A stretch of 25,355 nucleotides of DNA from Acetobacteraceae bacterium (GCA_003164305.1 PLSZ01000250.1:19039-44393), one strand, 5' to 3'; shown: positions 14,560-22,360, numbered from the stretch's first letter. The notes: generated from the letters alone by a model not told the origin. Numbers and translations: made by a program.

Positions 14560-15414
14560 TCAAATTCCGACGTTCCCGGACCTGCGCCGCGCGGCCAGTA
14601 GCTTGTTCGACTCGAAGAACTGATCCACCGCCTTCGCGTGCGCCGCGCGCGACATGCCATCGAAGTCGCCCGCCGGCCTCGGTTCCGGATCGAAATGGCC
14701 GTAATCGTCTCGACCGCGCACCAACGCCGCGCTGACCCGCGCGTCGTTCATCAACCGGCAACGCGTCGGAATGTAGCTGACGCCGATGCCGATGCGCCGC
14801 TGGTTGGTCCGGTTCGGCTCCGAGCAATGCACGATATGCGTATGATGCAACGAAATCTGGCCCGCCTTCACCGGCATCATCACGTAACTGGTATAATCCA
14901 CCGGATGATCGATCGTTTGGCCGCGCGACAACAGATTGCCGGGTGTGGACGTATCCTTGTGCGGCCGCTGACCGATCACGTGACTGCCCGGAATGATCTT
15001 GATGCAGCCCATCTCCGGCGTGGCATCCGTCAATGCGATCCACGCGGTGATCTGCTCGAACGGTTCCAATCCGAAATAGGTGCCATCCTGATGCCAGGAG
15101 ACATGCGACGGCTCATTCGGCTCCTTCAACCAGGAGGTTAAGTGATAAACCAGGATATCCGGGCCAATCAGGCTTTCCACCGCGTCCAGCACTTTGGGAT
15201 GGCGCACCAGTTCATCCATCCACGTGAACAGTAGATGCGACTTCGAGCGGACCAGCTCAGGGAGTTTACCGAAGGTATCGCCTTGCTCGCGCTCGAAGTC
15301 TTCAAGCCGGCCGCGGAAATAACCGACCTCTTCCTGTGTCAGGCAATCGACCGGAAACAAGAACCCATCGCGTTGGTACTGAGCGACCTGGGAGGGTGAA
15401 AGACTGGCGGGCAT
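14560..15414 (-). CDS. phytanoyl-CoA dioxygenase (PhyH) family protein
   Basis: This 284-residue Fe(II)/2-oxoglutarate-dependent oxygenase belongs to the PhyH family and hydroxylates an unactivated carbon with 2-oxoglutarate as co-substrate. The start at 15414 has a textbook GGAGG 7 nt upstream and gives an N-terminus (LSPSQVAQYQRDGFLF) typical of the family. The iron triad is visible: His108 and Asp110 in WHQDGTYFGLEP and the distal His196 in HIVHCSEPNRT, with a following Arg (206/207) for 2-oxoglutarate. Bacterial members act on very varied small molecules, so the substrate is unknown. It is divergent from a TauD-type oxygenase gene across 180 nt. Confidence 0.93.
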   Translation of the reverse strand: MPASLSPSQVAQYQRDGFLFPVDCLTQEEVGYFRGRLEDFEREQGDTFGKLPELVRSKSHLLFTWMDELVRHPKVLDAVESLIGPDILVYHLTSWLKEPNEPSHVSWHQDGTYFGLEPFEQITAWIALTDATPEMGCIKIIPGSHVIGQRPHKDTSTPGNLLSRGQTIDHPVDYTSYVMMPVKAGQISLHHTHIVHCSEPNRTNQRRIGIGVSYIPTRCRLMNDARVSAALVRGRDDYGHFDPEPRPAGDFDGMSRAAHAKAVDQFFESNKLLAARRRSGNVGI

Positions 15415-15594
15415 GATCGGGCCTCCGAGAACCGCGACACAGTGACTGGTGTGAATTCCCTCCGCAAGTCGCCGCACACGCGACCAAGGCACCGGACCCC
15501 GGCGCTCAATTTGCCACCTCGCGGCGTTCCGTGTTGAGTGGCCCGAACGCCCGCCGGACGGCCCCCGGTGGCCAGCAGTCAGGGAGAAATCACC
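15415..15594. promoter_or_regulatory. shared divergent control region of two oxygenase genes
   Basis: This 180-nt gap separates the start codons of the PhyH-type gene (minus) and the TauD-type gene (plus), so both promoters must lie here. Strong ribosome-binding sites abut each gene (GGAGG for PhyH, AGGGAGAA for TauD). I could not assign -35/-10 boxes or an operator with confidence. Confidence 0.5.
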
Positions 15595-16605
15595 ATGCCT
15601 CCATTCCAACACGAGATAAAGTCCGCGGCGGCCTGGACCCATCGGGAGATCGGCGATGCCGGCCTGACCTACCGGCTGACCCAGGCGCAGCTCGCCGCTT
15701 TCGATACGCTGCTCGCGAGAACCCGCCACCTGAAGCCGCAACTGATCACCCGCGCCGAATTCGATCATCCCGAGGTCGATGCGCTCACCGCGTGGCTCGA
15801 CGACACGATCCGGCATGGCCGCGGCGCCGTGCTGCTGTCCGGACTGACCCGGGAGACGCATTCCGAAGAGGATATGGAGCGGATTTTTTGGGGCATCGGC
15901 ACCCATCTGGGCGACGCCGCCACGCAAAGCATGCTCGGCGACCGGTTGGGCCACGTTCAGCACGTCAAGGACGACCCGGTGGCGCGCGGCTACCGCAGCA
16001 ACGAGGAATTGACACCGCACACCGATTCCTATCGCATGGTCGGCCTGATGTGCCTGCAGCGCGCGGAAACCGGTGGCCGCAGCCGGATCGTCAGCGCCCT
16101 CGCCATCCACAACGCGATCCTGGCCACGCGGCCGGATTTGCTGGAGCCACTGTACGAAGGCTATTACTACGCCATCGCCGAGGCGCGGTTTTCAGCGCAA
16201 CCGGTGACGGACTTCAAGATACCGCTGTTTTGCTGCATCGACGGCACCGTCAGTTGCGGTTACTCGCGCCAGTTCATCGAGCGCGCGGCTGAACTGCGCG
16301 GCGAACCATTGCCAACGAAACTGGTCGAAGCGCTCGACTATTTCGATCGTTTGGCGGAAAGCGACGAACTAAGCCTGCACTTCATGCTGCGGCCCGGCGA
16401 CATGATGCTGTGGCACAACTTTCAGATGCTGCACGCGCGCGACGCCTATCAGGACTCGCCGGAGCATACCCGCCATTTGCTGCGGCTCTGGCTGCGGATC
16501 GAGAACGACAGGCCGATCGCCGCCGAAATCCTGGAACGCGCCAACATTTACGAGCGCATTTATCGCGAACGCTCCGGCCGCGTGCCGGCCAGCGTGCTGG
16601 CGTAG
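15595..16605 (+). CDS. TauD/TfdA-family Fe(II)/2-oxoglutarate dioxygenase
   Basis: This 336-residue TauD/TfdA-family oxygenase couples 2-oxoglutarate decarboxylation to substrate hydroxylation. The start at 15595 follows AGGGAGAA. The iron ligands are His142 and Asp144 in TPHTDSY and His280 in FQMLHARDAYQD, with arginines in the RHLLRLWLR strand (about 297-301) to bind 2-oxoglutarate. GDMMLWHN and GRSRIVSALAIHNAIL are also typical. TauD and TfdA themselves act on taurine and 2,4-D, but this subgroup (longer, with the RHLLRLWL ending) is generally of unknown substrate. An alpha/beta hydrolase gene starts 5 nt after the stop, so the two form an operon. Confidence 0.93.
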   Translation: MPPFQHEIKSAAAWTHREIGDAGLTYRLTQAQLAAFDTLLARTRHLKPQLITRAEFDHPEVDALTAWLDDTIRHGRGAVLLSGLTRETHSEEDMERIFWGIGTHLGDAATQSMLGDRLGHVQHVKDDPVARGYRSNEELTPHTDSYRMVGLMCLQRAETGGRSRIVSALAIHNAILATRPDLLEPLYEGYYYAIAEARFSAQPVTDFKIPLFCCIDGTVSCGYSRQFIERAAELRGEPLPTKLVEALDYFDRLAESDELSLHFMLRPGDMMLWHNFQMLHARDAYQDSPEHTRHLLRLWLRIENDRPIAAEILERANIYERIYRERSGRVPASVLA

Positions 16606-16610
16606 CGTCA

Positions 16611-17423
16611 ATGGCTCAGTTCCGCCCCACCCCCGATCTCGATATGCATTATGAGGTTGATAACTTCACCGATCCCTGGCGCGAGCCCGAAACGATCCTG
16701 CTGCTGCACGGCAACGCCGAGAGCGGTCTCGCCTGGTACGGCTGGGTCCCGAAACTCGCGCGCCATTATCGCGTGGTGCGTCCCGACATGCGCGGCTTCG
16801 GCCAATCGACCCCGATGCCGGCCGACTATCCCTGGACCCTCGATCGCCTGATCGACGACTTTTGCGCGCTGATGGACCACCTTGGCATCGAGCGGTTCCA
16901 TCTGGTGGCGGCCAAGATCGGCGGCACCATCGCTCGCGCCTTCGCCGCGCGCCGGCCGGAGCGAGTGATTACCCTCACCGTCGTCGGCACGCCGCCGCCG
17001 TTCCGCGCCGGCAACCTGGAGAAGGTGCCGGCGATGATCGCGGACTTCAAAACTCACGGCGTCGAGTACTGGGCGCGGCGGAACATGGCCGGCCGTCTGG
17101 GTGACTCGTTTCCGCCCGAAGGCGTCGAATGGTGGACTAAATTCATGGGCCGCACCGCCGTATCGACGCAACTCGGCTTCATGGGGCCGATCGCCAGCGC
17201 CGATATCCGGATCGACCTGCCGAAGATCGCGTGCCCGACGCTGGTCATCGTGACCGAACAGAGCATGCTCGGCTCGGTCGATGAAACCCGCGCCTGGCAG
17301 CAACAAATCCCGGATTCCGAACTGGTCGTGCTGCCGGGCAATTCGTATCACGTGGCCGCGACCCACGCGGACAGCGCCGCCGAAGCGACGCTGGATTTCA
17401 TCGCCCGGCGCGGTCAGCGATAG
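16611..17423 (+). CDS. alpha/beta-hydrolase-fold protein with Lys at the nucleophile position
   Basis: This 270-residue alpha/beta-hydrolase-fold protein is co-transcribed with the TauD-type oxygenase (5-nt gap). The fold signature is clear: LLLHGNAESGLAWYGWVP at about 30-47, RPDMRGFGQS at 57-66, and a histidine-bearing NSYHVA near the end (His247). The nucleophile elbow, however, reads VAAKIGG: the position of the usual Ser is Lys102 and the preceding Gly is Ala100. A classical ester-hydrolase mechanism is therefore not possible through this residue. The protein might be a cofactor-independent oxygenase-like or lyase enzyme, a binding protein, or a decayed hydrolase. Its 3' end overlaps the convergent beta-sandwich gene by 10 nt. 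Confidence 0.85.
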   Translation: MAQFRPTPDLDMHYEVDNFTDPWREPETILLLHGNAESGLAWYGWVPKLARHYRVVRPDMRGFGQSTPMPADYPWTLDRLIDDFCALMDHLGIERFHLVAAKIGGTIARAFAARRPERVITLTVVGTPPPFRAGNLEKVPAMIADFKTHGVEYWARRNMAGRLGDSFPPEGVEWWTKFMGRTAVSTQLGFMGPIASADIRIDLPKIACPTLVIVTEQSMLGSVDETRAWQQQIPDSELVVLPGNSYHVAATHADSAAEATLDFIARRGQR

Positions 17424-18061
17424 AATTCGACCTTCGCCTCTCGAAACCAAAGGAAATTGGCCGGCGCGGCGGAGATCGGGCCGTTGATGGCGAACACCGC
17501 GACCTCGAACCGGTCGCGGGGCGAGACGGCATCGCCGAGCACCAGCCGATTGGGCATATTGAACCCTTGAATCGCCGCCGGACTGGGCCGGCCCGCCGCT
17601 CGGGGGAGCACGCCGTTGACCCAGACCTCGGCGTAGTCATCGACATTGACCGTGAACACCGCTTTCGCCCCGATGGTGTCGAACCCGGCCGCGCGCGCCG
17701 GGATCGTCAGGGTCGCGCGGAACCAGAAAAACGACACCATGCCACCGCCGCGCCGGGCGCCCAGATCGGTCGCCGCGATCTCCGGCCACGCGGAATCGTC
17801 GAACCCGAGCAGTTCGGCGTGCGGCTCCACATCGTAGGTGGTTTTGAATTCCGGCATCGAATCCGACAGCGCCGGGCATTCGACCAGCTTCGCCTCCCGC
17901 CCCTTCCATCGCGCGCCGAATATCGCCGACCCAGCCTCGGTCATGAGGTCCACCACATGCACGGCCGGCACCAGCGGCGCGATCGCGGGCTGCGGCATGA
18001 GGTTGGGAGGCGTCGCCGGCGGGGCGGACACGATGGGTCTGACGTAGGGTTTCGATGACAT
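17414..18061 (-). CDS. stand-alone beta-sandwich protein resembling the N-terminal domain of some gluconolactonases
   Basis: This 215-residue protein appears to be a single galactose-binding-like beta-sandwich. The core segment GFDDSAWPEI, then RRGGGMVSFFWFRATLTIP, VNVDDYAEVWVNG and GFNMPNRLVL is the pattern seen in jelly-roll domains of glycoside hydrolases. From memory it is closest to the N-terminal extension found on some SMP-30/gluconolactonase proteins of acetic-acid-type bacteria; that recollection needs a search. No catalytic SMP-30 domain follows, since the gene ends at WFREAKVEFYR. No signal peptide is evident. The start at 18061 has purine-rich GGGAAAGGGAAACCAGG before it. It overlaps the upstream hydrolase tail-to-tail and is divergent from the next gene. 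Confidence 0.7.
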   Translation of the reverse strand: MSSKPYVRPIVSAPPATPPNLMPQPAIAPLVPAVHVVDLMTEAGSAIFGARWKGREAKLVECPALSDSMPEFKTTYDVEPHAELLGFDDSAWPEIAATDLGARRGGGMVSFFWFRATLTIPARAAGFDTIGAKAVFTVNVDDYAEVWVNGVLPRAAGRPSPAAIQGFNMPNRLVLGDAVSPRDRFEVAVFAINGPISAAPANFLWFREAKVEFYR

Positions 18062-18235
18062 CCTGGTTTCCCTTTCCCTTGGAACACGTGGTTTCTGGTT
18101 GGTGCCGCAAGCGTGCGAGGTCCGGCCGAAGCCGTCAAATCGACGTCGATCCCGTACGCTGGCCACCATCGCCCTCTACCGCGGATCCGATTACCGTCCG
18201 CGCGTCAGAAACGATTCCCGGAGGAAATTCAGCCA

Positions 18236-19090
18236 ATGCGCAACGTGATCAGGTATGCCGTTGTGCTGCTGGCCTTGCTGATGGCCGCCGGCGCGTCACA
18301 TGCCGACCCGGCGCATGGCGCCCAGATCGATCTTCCTGGGGTGAAGCTGTGGTACACCGATACCGGCGGTAAGGGCGCGCCGATCGTTCTGCTGCACGCC
18401 AATACCGGGACCAGCGCCGCCTGGACGAAACAGAACGAAGCTTTCGCCAGGGCCGGTTACCGCGTCATCGCCTTCGACCGGCGCGGTTGGGGACAAAGCG
18501 TCGCCGATCCCGCCACCGGGCCGCAACCGGGCAGTATCGCCGCCGACCTGGACGCCCTGGTCACCGCATTAAAGCTGGAAAAGTTTTGGCTTCTGGGCAC
18601 CGCCGGCGGCGGCTTCGCGGCGCTGGATTACGCCGCCTGGCATCAGGAGCGTCTGCGCGGTCTGATCGTCGGCGCCAGCACCGGAGCGTTCTCGGAACCG
18701 GTGATGACCGATTTCATCAAACGGATCGCCATTCCGGGCCTCGACAAGCTTCCCGGCCAATACATCGAACTGGGCTTGTCCTACCGCGGCGCCGACCCGG
18801 ACGGCACCGCGCGCTGGGTCGAGATCGAGGAACACGCGCGTCAACCTGGCGCCCCCGCGCAACCGCTGCGCACGCCGAATACCTTCGCCAAAGTGGAGAC
18901 GATCACCGTGCCGACGCTGATCCTGGTCGCCGACGCCGATCTTTACGCGCCTCAGGCGCTGATGCGGGTCTGGGCTTCGCACATCAGGCACCATGAGTGG
19001 GTCGTGATCGATGACGCCGGCCATTCCGTCGCCTGGGAACGGCCGGAGGCGTTCAACGCCGCGGTGCTGCGATTCCTGGGAAAGCATTGA
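18236..19090 (+). CDS. secreted alpha/beta-hydrolase-fold protein with Ala at the nucleophile position
   Basis: This 284-residue exported alpha/beta-hydrolase-fold protein starts at the ATG at 18236, preceded by GGAGGAAA at 8 nt. A signal peptide covers residues 1-23 (basic MRNVIR, hydrophobic core, cleavage after SHA). The fold is well kept: VLLHANTGTSAAW, FDRRGWGQS at 80-88, and the distal histidine in DDAGHSVAWERPE (His263), with an Asp at 233 or 235. The elbow is GTAGG at 121-125, so Ala123 replaces the nucleophile Ser. The same kind of 'GTAxG' elbow occurs, as far as I recall, in a subgroup of uncharacterised hydrolase-like proteins. Function is unknown; a non-esterase role is likely. 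A terminator-like hairpin follows 10 nt after the stop. Confidence 0.85.
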   Translation: MRNVIRYAVVLLALLMAAGASHADPAHGAQIDLPGVKLWYTDTGGKGAPIVLLHANTGTSAAWTKQNEAFARAGYRVIAFDRRGWGQSVADPATGPQPGSIAADLDALVTALKLEKFWLLGTAGGGFAALDYAAWHQERLRGLIVGASTGAFSEPVMTDFIKRIAIPGLDKLPGQYIELGLSYRGADPDGTARWVEIEEHARQPGAPAQPLRTPNTFAKVETITVPTLILVADADLYAPQALMRVWASHIRHHEWVVIDDAGHSVAWERPEAFNAAVLRFLGKH

Positions 19091-19100
19091 GACACTGCCA

Positions 19101-19129
19101 GTGCACCGGGTTCCGCCGACCCGGCGCAC
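19101..19129 (+). terminator. hairpin terminator candidate after the secreted hydrolase-like gene
   Basis: An 11-bp stem with one mismatch (19101-19111 against 19119-19129) and a 7-nt loop starts 10 nt after the stop codon. It is very GC-rich but not followed by a T-run. Its position makes it the best candidate for ending this transcript before the leuC-like operon. Confidence 0.5.
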
Positions 19130-19134
19130 CAGCC

Positions 19135-19160
19135 TCGCTCCCGATAAGTCATGCGAGCGA
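19135..19160. promoter_or_regulatory. inverted repeat upstream of the leuC-like gene
   Basis: Six-bp arms (19135-19140 and 19155-19160) flank a 14-nt centre, about 77 nt before the leuC-like start. It is a possible binding site for the nearby LysR-type regulator, but the spacing is not the classical T-N11-A and no second site was seen. A poor promoter-like pair (TTGCCC at 19176, TAGTTT at 19198, 16-nt spacer) lies just downstream. Confidence 0.25.
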
Positions 19161-19236
19161 TGATAAAATTTGGGTTTGCCCAGGCCGCCGGCGCGCATAG
19201 TTTATGACTGGGTCCAGGACAAGGAAGAACACCGCC

Positions 19237-20652
19237 ATGCCGGGCACACCGTTCGAGCGCATCTGGGAAAAGCACGTCATCAAGGACTACGGAGATGGCC
19301 GCTCGCTGATCCATATCGACCGGCATTTCGTCCACGAAGGTTCCAGCGCGCGAGCATTCGACGGCCTGCGGCAGGCGGGACTGCCAGTGCGCCGCCCAGA
19401 CCTGACCTTCGCGGTGATCGATCACGGCATCTCCACCTTGCCGGGCCGCACCGTCGAAAGCTGGGCCCCCACCCGCCCACGCAACCTGCAAATGCGCAAG
19501 AACTGCCAGGAATTCGGGCTCCGGCTGTTCGACGTCGGAGACCCGAACCACGGCATCGTGCATGTCGTGGCTCCACATCTGGGAATCCCGCTGCCAGGCT
19601 GTAGCTACGTCTGCGGCGACAGCCACACCGCCAGCTGCGGTGGCGTCGGTGCCTGGGCCTGGGGCATCGGCACGACCGAGGTGATGCAGGTTCTCGCGAC
19701 ACAGGCGCTTGTTCAGCGCAAGCCGCGGACGATGCGAGTGAACTTCAACGGCAAGCCGGCCCCTGGCACCTATGCCAAGGATATCATCCTGCATCTGATC
19801 GGCGCCCACGGTGTCGATGCCGGCGTGGGCCATGTCGTGCAGTACGCGGGACCAGTGATCCGCGCCATGCCGATCGAAGGCCGTTTGACGATCTGCAACA
19901 TGTCGATCGAGTTCGGCGCGCGAGGCGGACTTATCGCGGCTGACGATACCACATTCGAATTCTTGCACGGCCGGCCGTATGCACCGGCAGGTGCTAAATG
20001 GGACCTCGCCATCGACGCGTGGCGACGGCTGTACGACGACACCGACGCACAGTATGATCGTGAGATCGACATCGATTGCTCGGCGATCCAGCCTCAGGTC
20101 ACCTGGGGCATATCGCCGGGCGACGTCATCGGGGTCAACGATCGCGTTCCCGACCCCTCGACCGCCACCGATGCCGATCGCCGCGCCATGATGGAGCGAG
20201 CGATCGCCTACATGGATCTGATACCGGGCCAGCCGATCGAAGGCACCCCGGTCGATATCGCGTTCATTGGATCCTGCACCAACGGCCGGCTCTCCGACCT
20301 GGAAGCGGCGGCCGCCGTGGCTCGTGGCCGAAAGGTTTCCAATAGGGTCAAGGCATTGGTCGTACCTGGCTCGGCGCAGGTCAAGGCGTCGGCCGAGGCG
20401 GCTGGTCTGCACAACGTATTCATCGAGGCCGGATTCGAATGGCGGGAATCCGGTTGTTCCATGTGCGTGGCCGCCGGGGGTGACATCGTGCCCGCCGGCA
20501 AGCGTTCGATTTCGACGTCCAATCGCAACTTCGAGGGGCGCCAAGGGCCGGGAAGCCGGACACATCTCGCGAGCCCGGCCATGGTTGCCGCGGCCGCGAT
20601 CGCCGGCCACGTCACCGACGTTCGCAAGATGCTGGGTCAGGGAACAGTTTAG
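19237..20652 (+). CDS. LeuC-like hydro-lyase, large subunit (aconitase superfamily)
   Basis: This 471-residue large subunit of an isopropylmalate-isomerase-type [4Fe-4S] hydro-lyase pairs with the LeuD-like subunit encoded 3 nt downstream. The cluster cysteines are present: Cys347 in GSCTNG, and Cys407 and Cys410 in GCSMC. The familiar blocks are IDRHFVHEG at 27-35, CGDSHTA at 126-132 and STSNRNFEGRQG at 426-437. Several normally constant positions differ from E. coli LeuC: DHG for DHN at 62-64, SHTASC for SHTATH, and CTNGR for CTNSR. These changes, the absence of leuB or leuA and the neighbouring LysR and MFS genes suggest a related diacid (for example a methyl-substituted malate) rather than leucine synthesis. 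The start at 19237 follows AAGGAAG; an ATG at 19204 would add 11 residues and is less likely. Confidence 0.9.
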   Translation: MPGTPFERIWEKHVIKDYGDGRSLIHIDRHFVHEGSSARAFDGLRQAGLPVRRPDLTFAVIDHGISTLPGRTVESWAPTRPRNLQMRKNCQEFGLRLFDVGDPNHGIVHVVAPHLGIPLPGCSYVCGDSHTASCGGVGAWAWGIGTTEVMQVLATQALVQRKPRTMRVNFNGKPAPGTYAKDIILHLIGAHGVDAGVGHVVQYAGPVIRAMPIEGRLTICNMSIEFGARGGLIAADDTTFEFLHGRPYAPAGAKWDLAIDAWRRLYDDTDAQYDREIDIDCSAIQPQVTWGISPGDVIGVNDRVPDPSTATDADRRAMMERAIAYMDLIPGQPIEGTPVDIAFIGSCTNGRLSDLEAAAAVARGRKVSNRVKALVVPGSAQVKASAEAAGLHNVFIEAGFEWRESGCSMCVAAGGDIVPAGKRSISTSNRNFEGRQGPGSRTHLASPAMVAAAAIAGHVTDVRKMLGQGTV

Positions 20653-20655
20653 GCC

Positions 20656-21282
20656 ATGGAAAAGTTCACCTCCCTCAACGGGGTCGCCGCGCCGATGCTG
20701 ATGGTCAACATCAACACCGATCTCCTCGCCCCGTCTTTGGTCCCGGGCAAAGACCTCGTGGATATCCCGCTGATCCCCTTGAAGGACAAAATGTTCGCCA
20801 ATCTGCGCTATGACGCGAGCGGCGCGGAGAAACCGGAGTTCGTGCTCAATCAGCAACGCTATCGCGCCGCCCGTGTTCTTTTGGCTGGCCCCAATTTCGG
20901 TTGTGGCAGTTCACGCGAAACGGCCGTATGGGCGCTGATGGAGTACGGCATACGTTGCGTGATAGCACCGAGCTTCGGCGACATTTTTCACGACAATGCA
21001 TTTCAGAACGGGCTCCTGCCTATTAAGTTGGAGATGGACCAGATCCGGCGCATCGCCGAGGCGATCGACCGATCGAACAACGCCGAAATGACGGTCGACC
21101 TGGAACGCGGCCTGATCGAGGTGCCGGGAATGCAGCCGATCCATTTTCATATTCCGGAAGACCGGCGTGTGCCTTTGTTGCAAGGCCTCGACCAGTTGAG
21201 TTTCATCCTAAGCAGCCAGGCCGACATCACCGAGTTCGAGCTAAAGCACGCCGAGGCGGAGCCTTGGTTGTATCCCGTGTGA
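20656..21282 (+). CDS. LeuD-like hydro-lyase, small subunit (aconitase swivel domain)
   Basis: This 208-residue small subunit carries the substrate-binding swivel domain of the LeuC-like enzyme encoded just upstream (3-nt gap). The core GPNFGCGSSRE at 78-88 and the CVIAPSFGDIFHDNAFQNGLLP block are clear. The N-terminal substrate-side motif, usually VDTDAIIPKQFL in LeuD, reads INTDLLAPSLV, losing the conserved Lys, and REHAPWAL is RETAVWAL. These changes agree with those in the large subunit and argue for an altered substrate. Length matches E. coli LeuD (201). Its last 56 nt overlap the end of the convergent LysR gene. Confidence 0.9.
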   Translation: MEKFTSLNGVAAPMLMVNINTDLLAPSLVPGKDLVDIPLIPLKDKMFANLRYDASGAEKPEFVLNQQRYRAARVLLAGPNFGCGSSRETAVWALMEYGIRCVIAPSFGDIFHDNAFQNGLLPIKLEMDQIRRIAEAIDRSNNAEMTVDLERGLIEVPGMQPIHFHIPEDRRVPLLQGLDQLSFILSSQADITEFELKHAEAEPWLYPV

Positions 21283-22240
21283 GGTTCTCAGGTCCGCCGT
21301 TTCCCGCTGCCGCGCTCTCCATTTCTCTGTTTTCGATTGCCCCGCTTGCCGTTCCCCTCGCGTGTTCCGAGAGGATCCAGGCGCGGAAAGCGATCGCTTC
21401 CGGGCTTGCGTCACGCGTGTCCCGACTTGCCAGGAAATAGGCTTCCCCGGTGGCGACCGCGATCTTGGACGCGGCCACCAATCGACCCGATGCCAGATCG
21501 TCGGATACCATCGCGCGATGTGCGATCGCGATGCCGGAGCCATCGATCGCCGCCTGATAAGCAAGCGCCGAATTGCCGAACGTCAGGCCGTCATGGATCG
21601 CGACGTGCGCGAGACCGGCGGCCTCCCGCCACGACCGCCAATCGTTCGGACGCTGCATCGAATGCAGCAAGGTGTGCCGCTGCAATTCTTCCGGCGGGCA
21701 CCGAAACGGAGCATGGCCGAGCAGATCGCGACCACAGACCGGCATCAATTCGATGTCGAAAAGTTTGTCGTATCGCACGCCCTGCTGGGGAATGTTCCGG
21801 ATTTGCACGGTAAAATCGACGTCCTCGGTATCGAAACGGACCGGGCTCGCCGTCGTCGTTATCTGTAGATCGATGTCGGGATACCGAGCGTGAAAACCGC
21901 CAAGTCGAGGGACCAGCCATTTGATCGCGACAGTTGGAAAGAGTCTGATGCGCAGGGGCCTTGGCCGATCCACATGCTGTACTTCGCGCGTCGCCGTTTC
22001 CACCTGATCGAAAGCGGTCCGGATCGCTTGCGCGTATCGCAGCCCGTCGGTGGTAAGCCGTAGGTCCCGATGATTCCGATGGAACAGCCGGATTTCGAGC
22101 CAGGCTTCAAGCTGCGCCACGTGTCGGCTGACCGCGCCTTGCGTGACGTGCAGTTCCCGCGCCGCCAGCGTGAAGTTCATCGTTCGGGCCGCCACTTCGA
22201 ACGCACGCAGAGCATTCAGTGGCGGCAGCCGGCGGCTCAT
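21227..22240 (-). CDS. LysR-family transcriptional regulator (GcvA-like)
   Basis: This 337-residue LysR-type regulator has an N-terminal winged helix (PLNALRAFEVAARTMNFTLAARELHVTQGAVSRHVAQLE region, about 6-45), followed by an effector-binding domain of the periplasmic-binding-protein type (about 95-295). The sequence style (LPPLNALRAFEVAAR, FHRNHRDLRLTTDG) matches the GcvA-like branch. The last 35 or so residues form a polar, low-complexity tail that the family does not need, and this tail is what overlaps the leuD-like gene. It lies between the leuCD-like pair and a divergent MFS gene and is the obvious regulator of both, probably responding to the carried or hydrated acid. The ATG at 22240 has GGTGG upstream. 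Confidence 0.92.
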   Translation of the reverse strand: MSRRLPPLNALRAFEVAARTMNFTLAARELHVTQGAVSRHVAQLEAWLEIRLFHRNHRDLRLTTDGLRYAQAIRTAFDQVETATREVQHVDRPRPLRIRLFPTVAIKWLVPRLGGFHARYPDIDLQITTTASPVRFDTEDVDFTVQIRNIPQQGVRYDKLFDIELMPVCGRDLLGHAPFRCPPEELQRHTLLHSMQRPNDWRSWREAAGLAHVAIHDGLTFGNSALAYQAAIDGSGIAIAHRAMVSDDLASGRLVAASKIAVATGEAYFLASRDTRDASPEAIAFRAWILSEHARGTASGAIENREMESAAAGNGGPENLTRDTTKAPPRRALARTR

Positions 22241-22267
22241 GGCACCACCGTCGATCCCCAGGAAAAC

Positions 22268-22282
22268 TCATCGCGCCGATGA
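22268..22282. promoter_or_regulatory. palindrome between lysR and the MFS gene
   Basis: Perfect 6-bp arms (22268-22273 and 22277-22282) with a 3-nt centre lie 28 nt upstream of the LysR start in the 180-nt divergent gap. A self-regulating LysR would be expected to bind near here, but the spacing is T-N13-A, not the usual T-N11-A, so this is only a candidate operator. Confidence 0.3.
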
Positions 22283-22360
22283 CGAAATTGCCCTTTCTCC
22301 ATCGCGTCCGACCTCCTAGCCTCGCAGCCAACAAGTAGCGGGCCCCGTCGTCAAGGCGCC

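Noticed and set aside
13749..14660. 303-codon open frame on the minus strand
   Set aside because: Antisense to the nucleotidyltransferase, Arg-rich, and no motifs; the opposite frame has GG and DxD.
15415..16110. N-terminal extension of the PhyH-type protein
   Set aside because: The frame stays open upstream, but GGAGG sits 7 nt before the ATG at 15414 and the extension is antisense to the TauD-type gene.
19176..19203. Promoter for the leuC-like operon
   Set aside because: The -35/-10 match is poor and such pairs occur by chance; noted only as context.
18952..20856. 634-codon open frame on the minus strand
   Set aside because: It lies antisense to the well-supported leuC-like gene; long antisense frames are common in high-GC DNA and the translation is composition-biased with no motifs.
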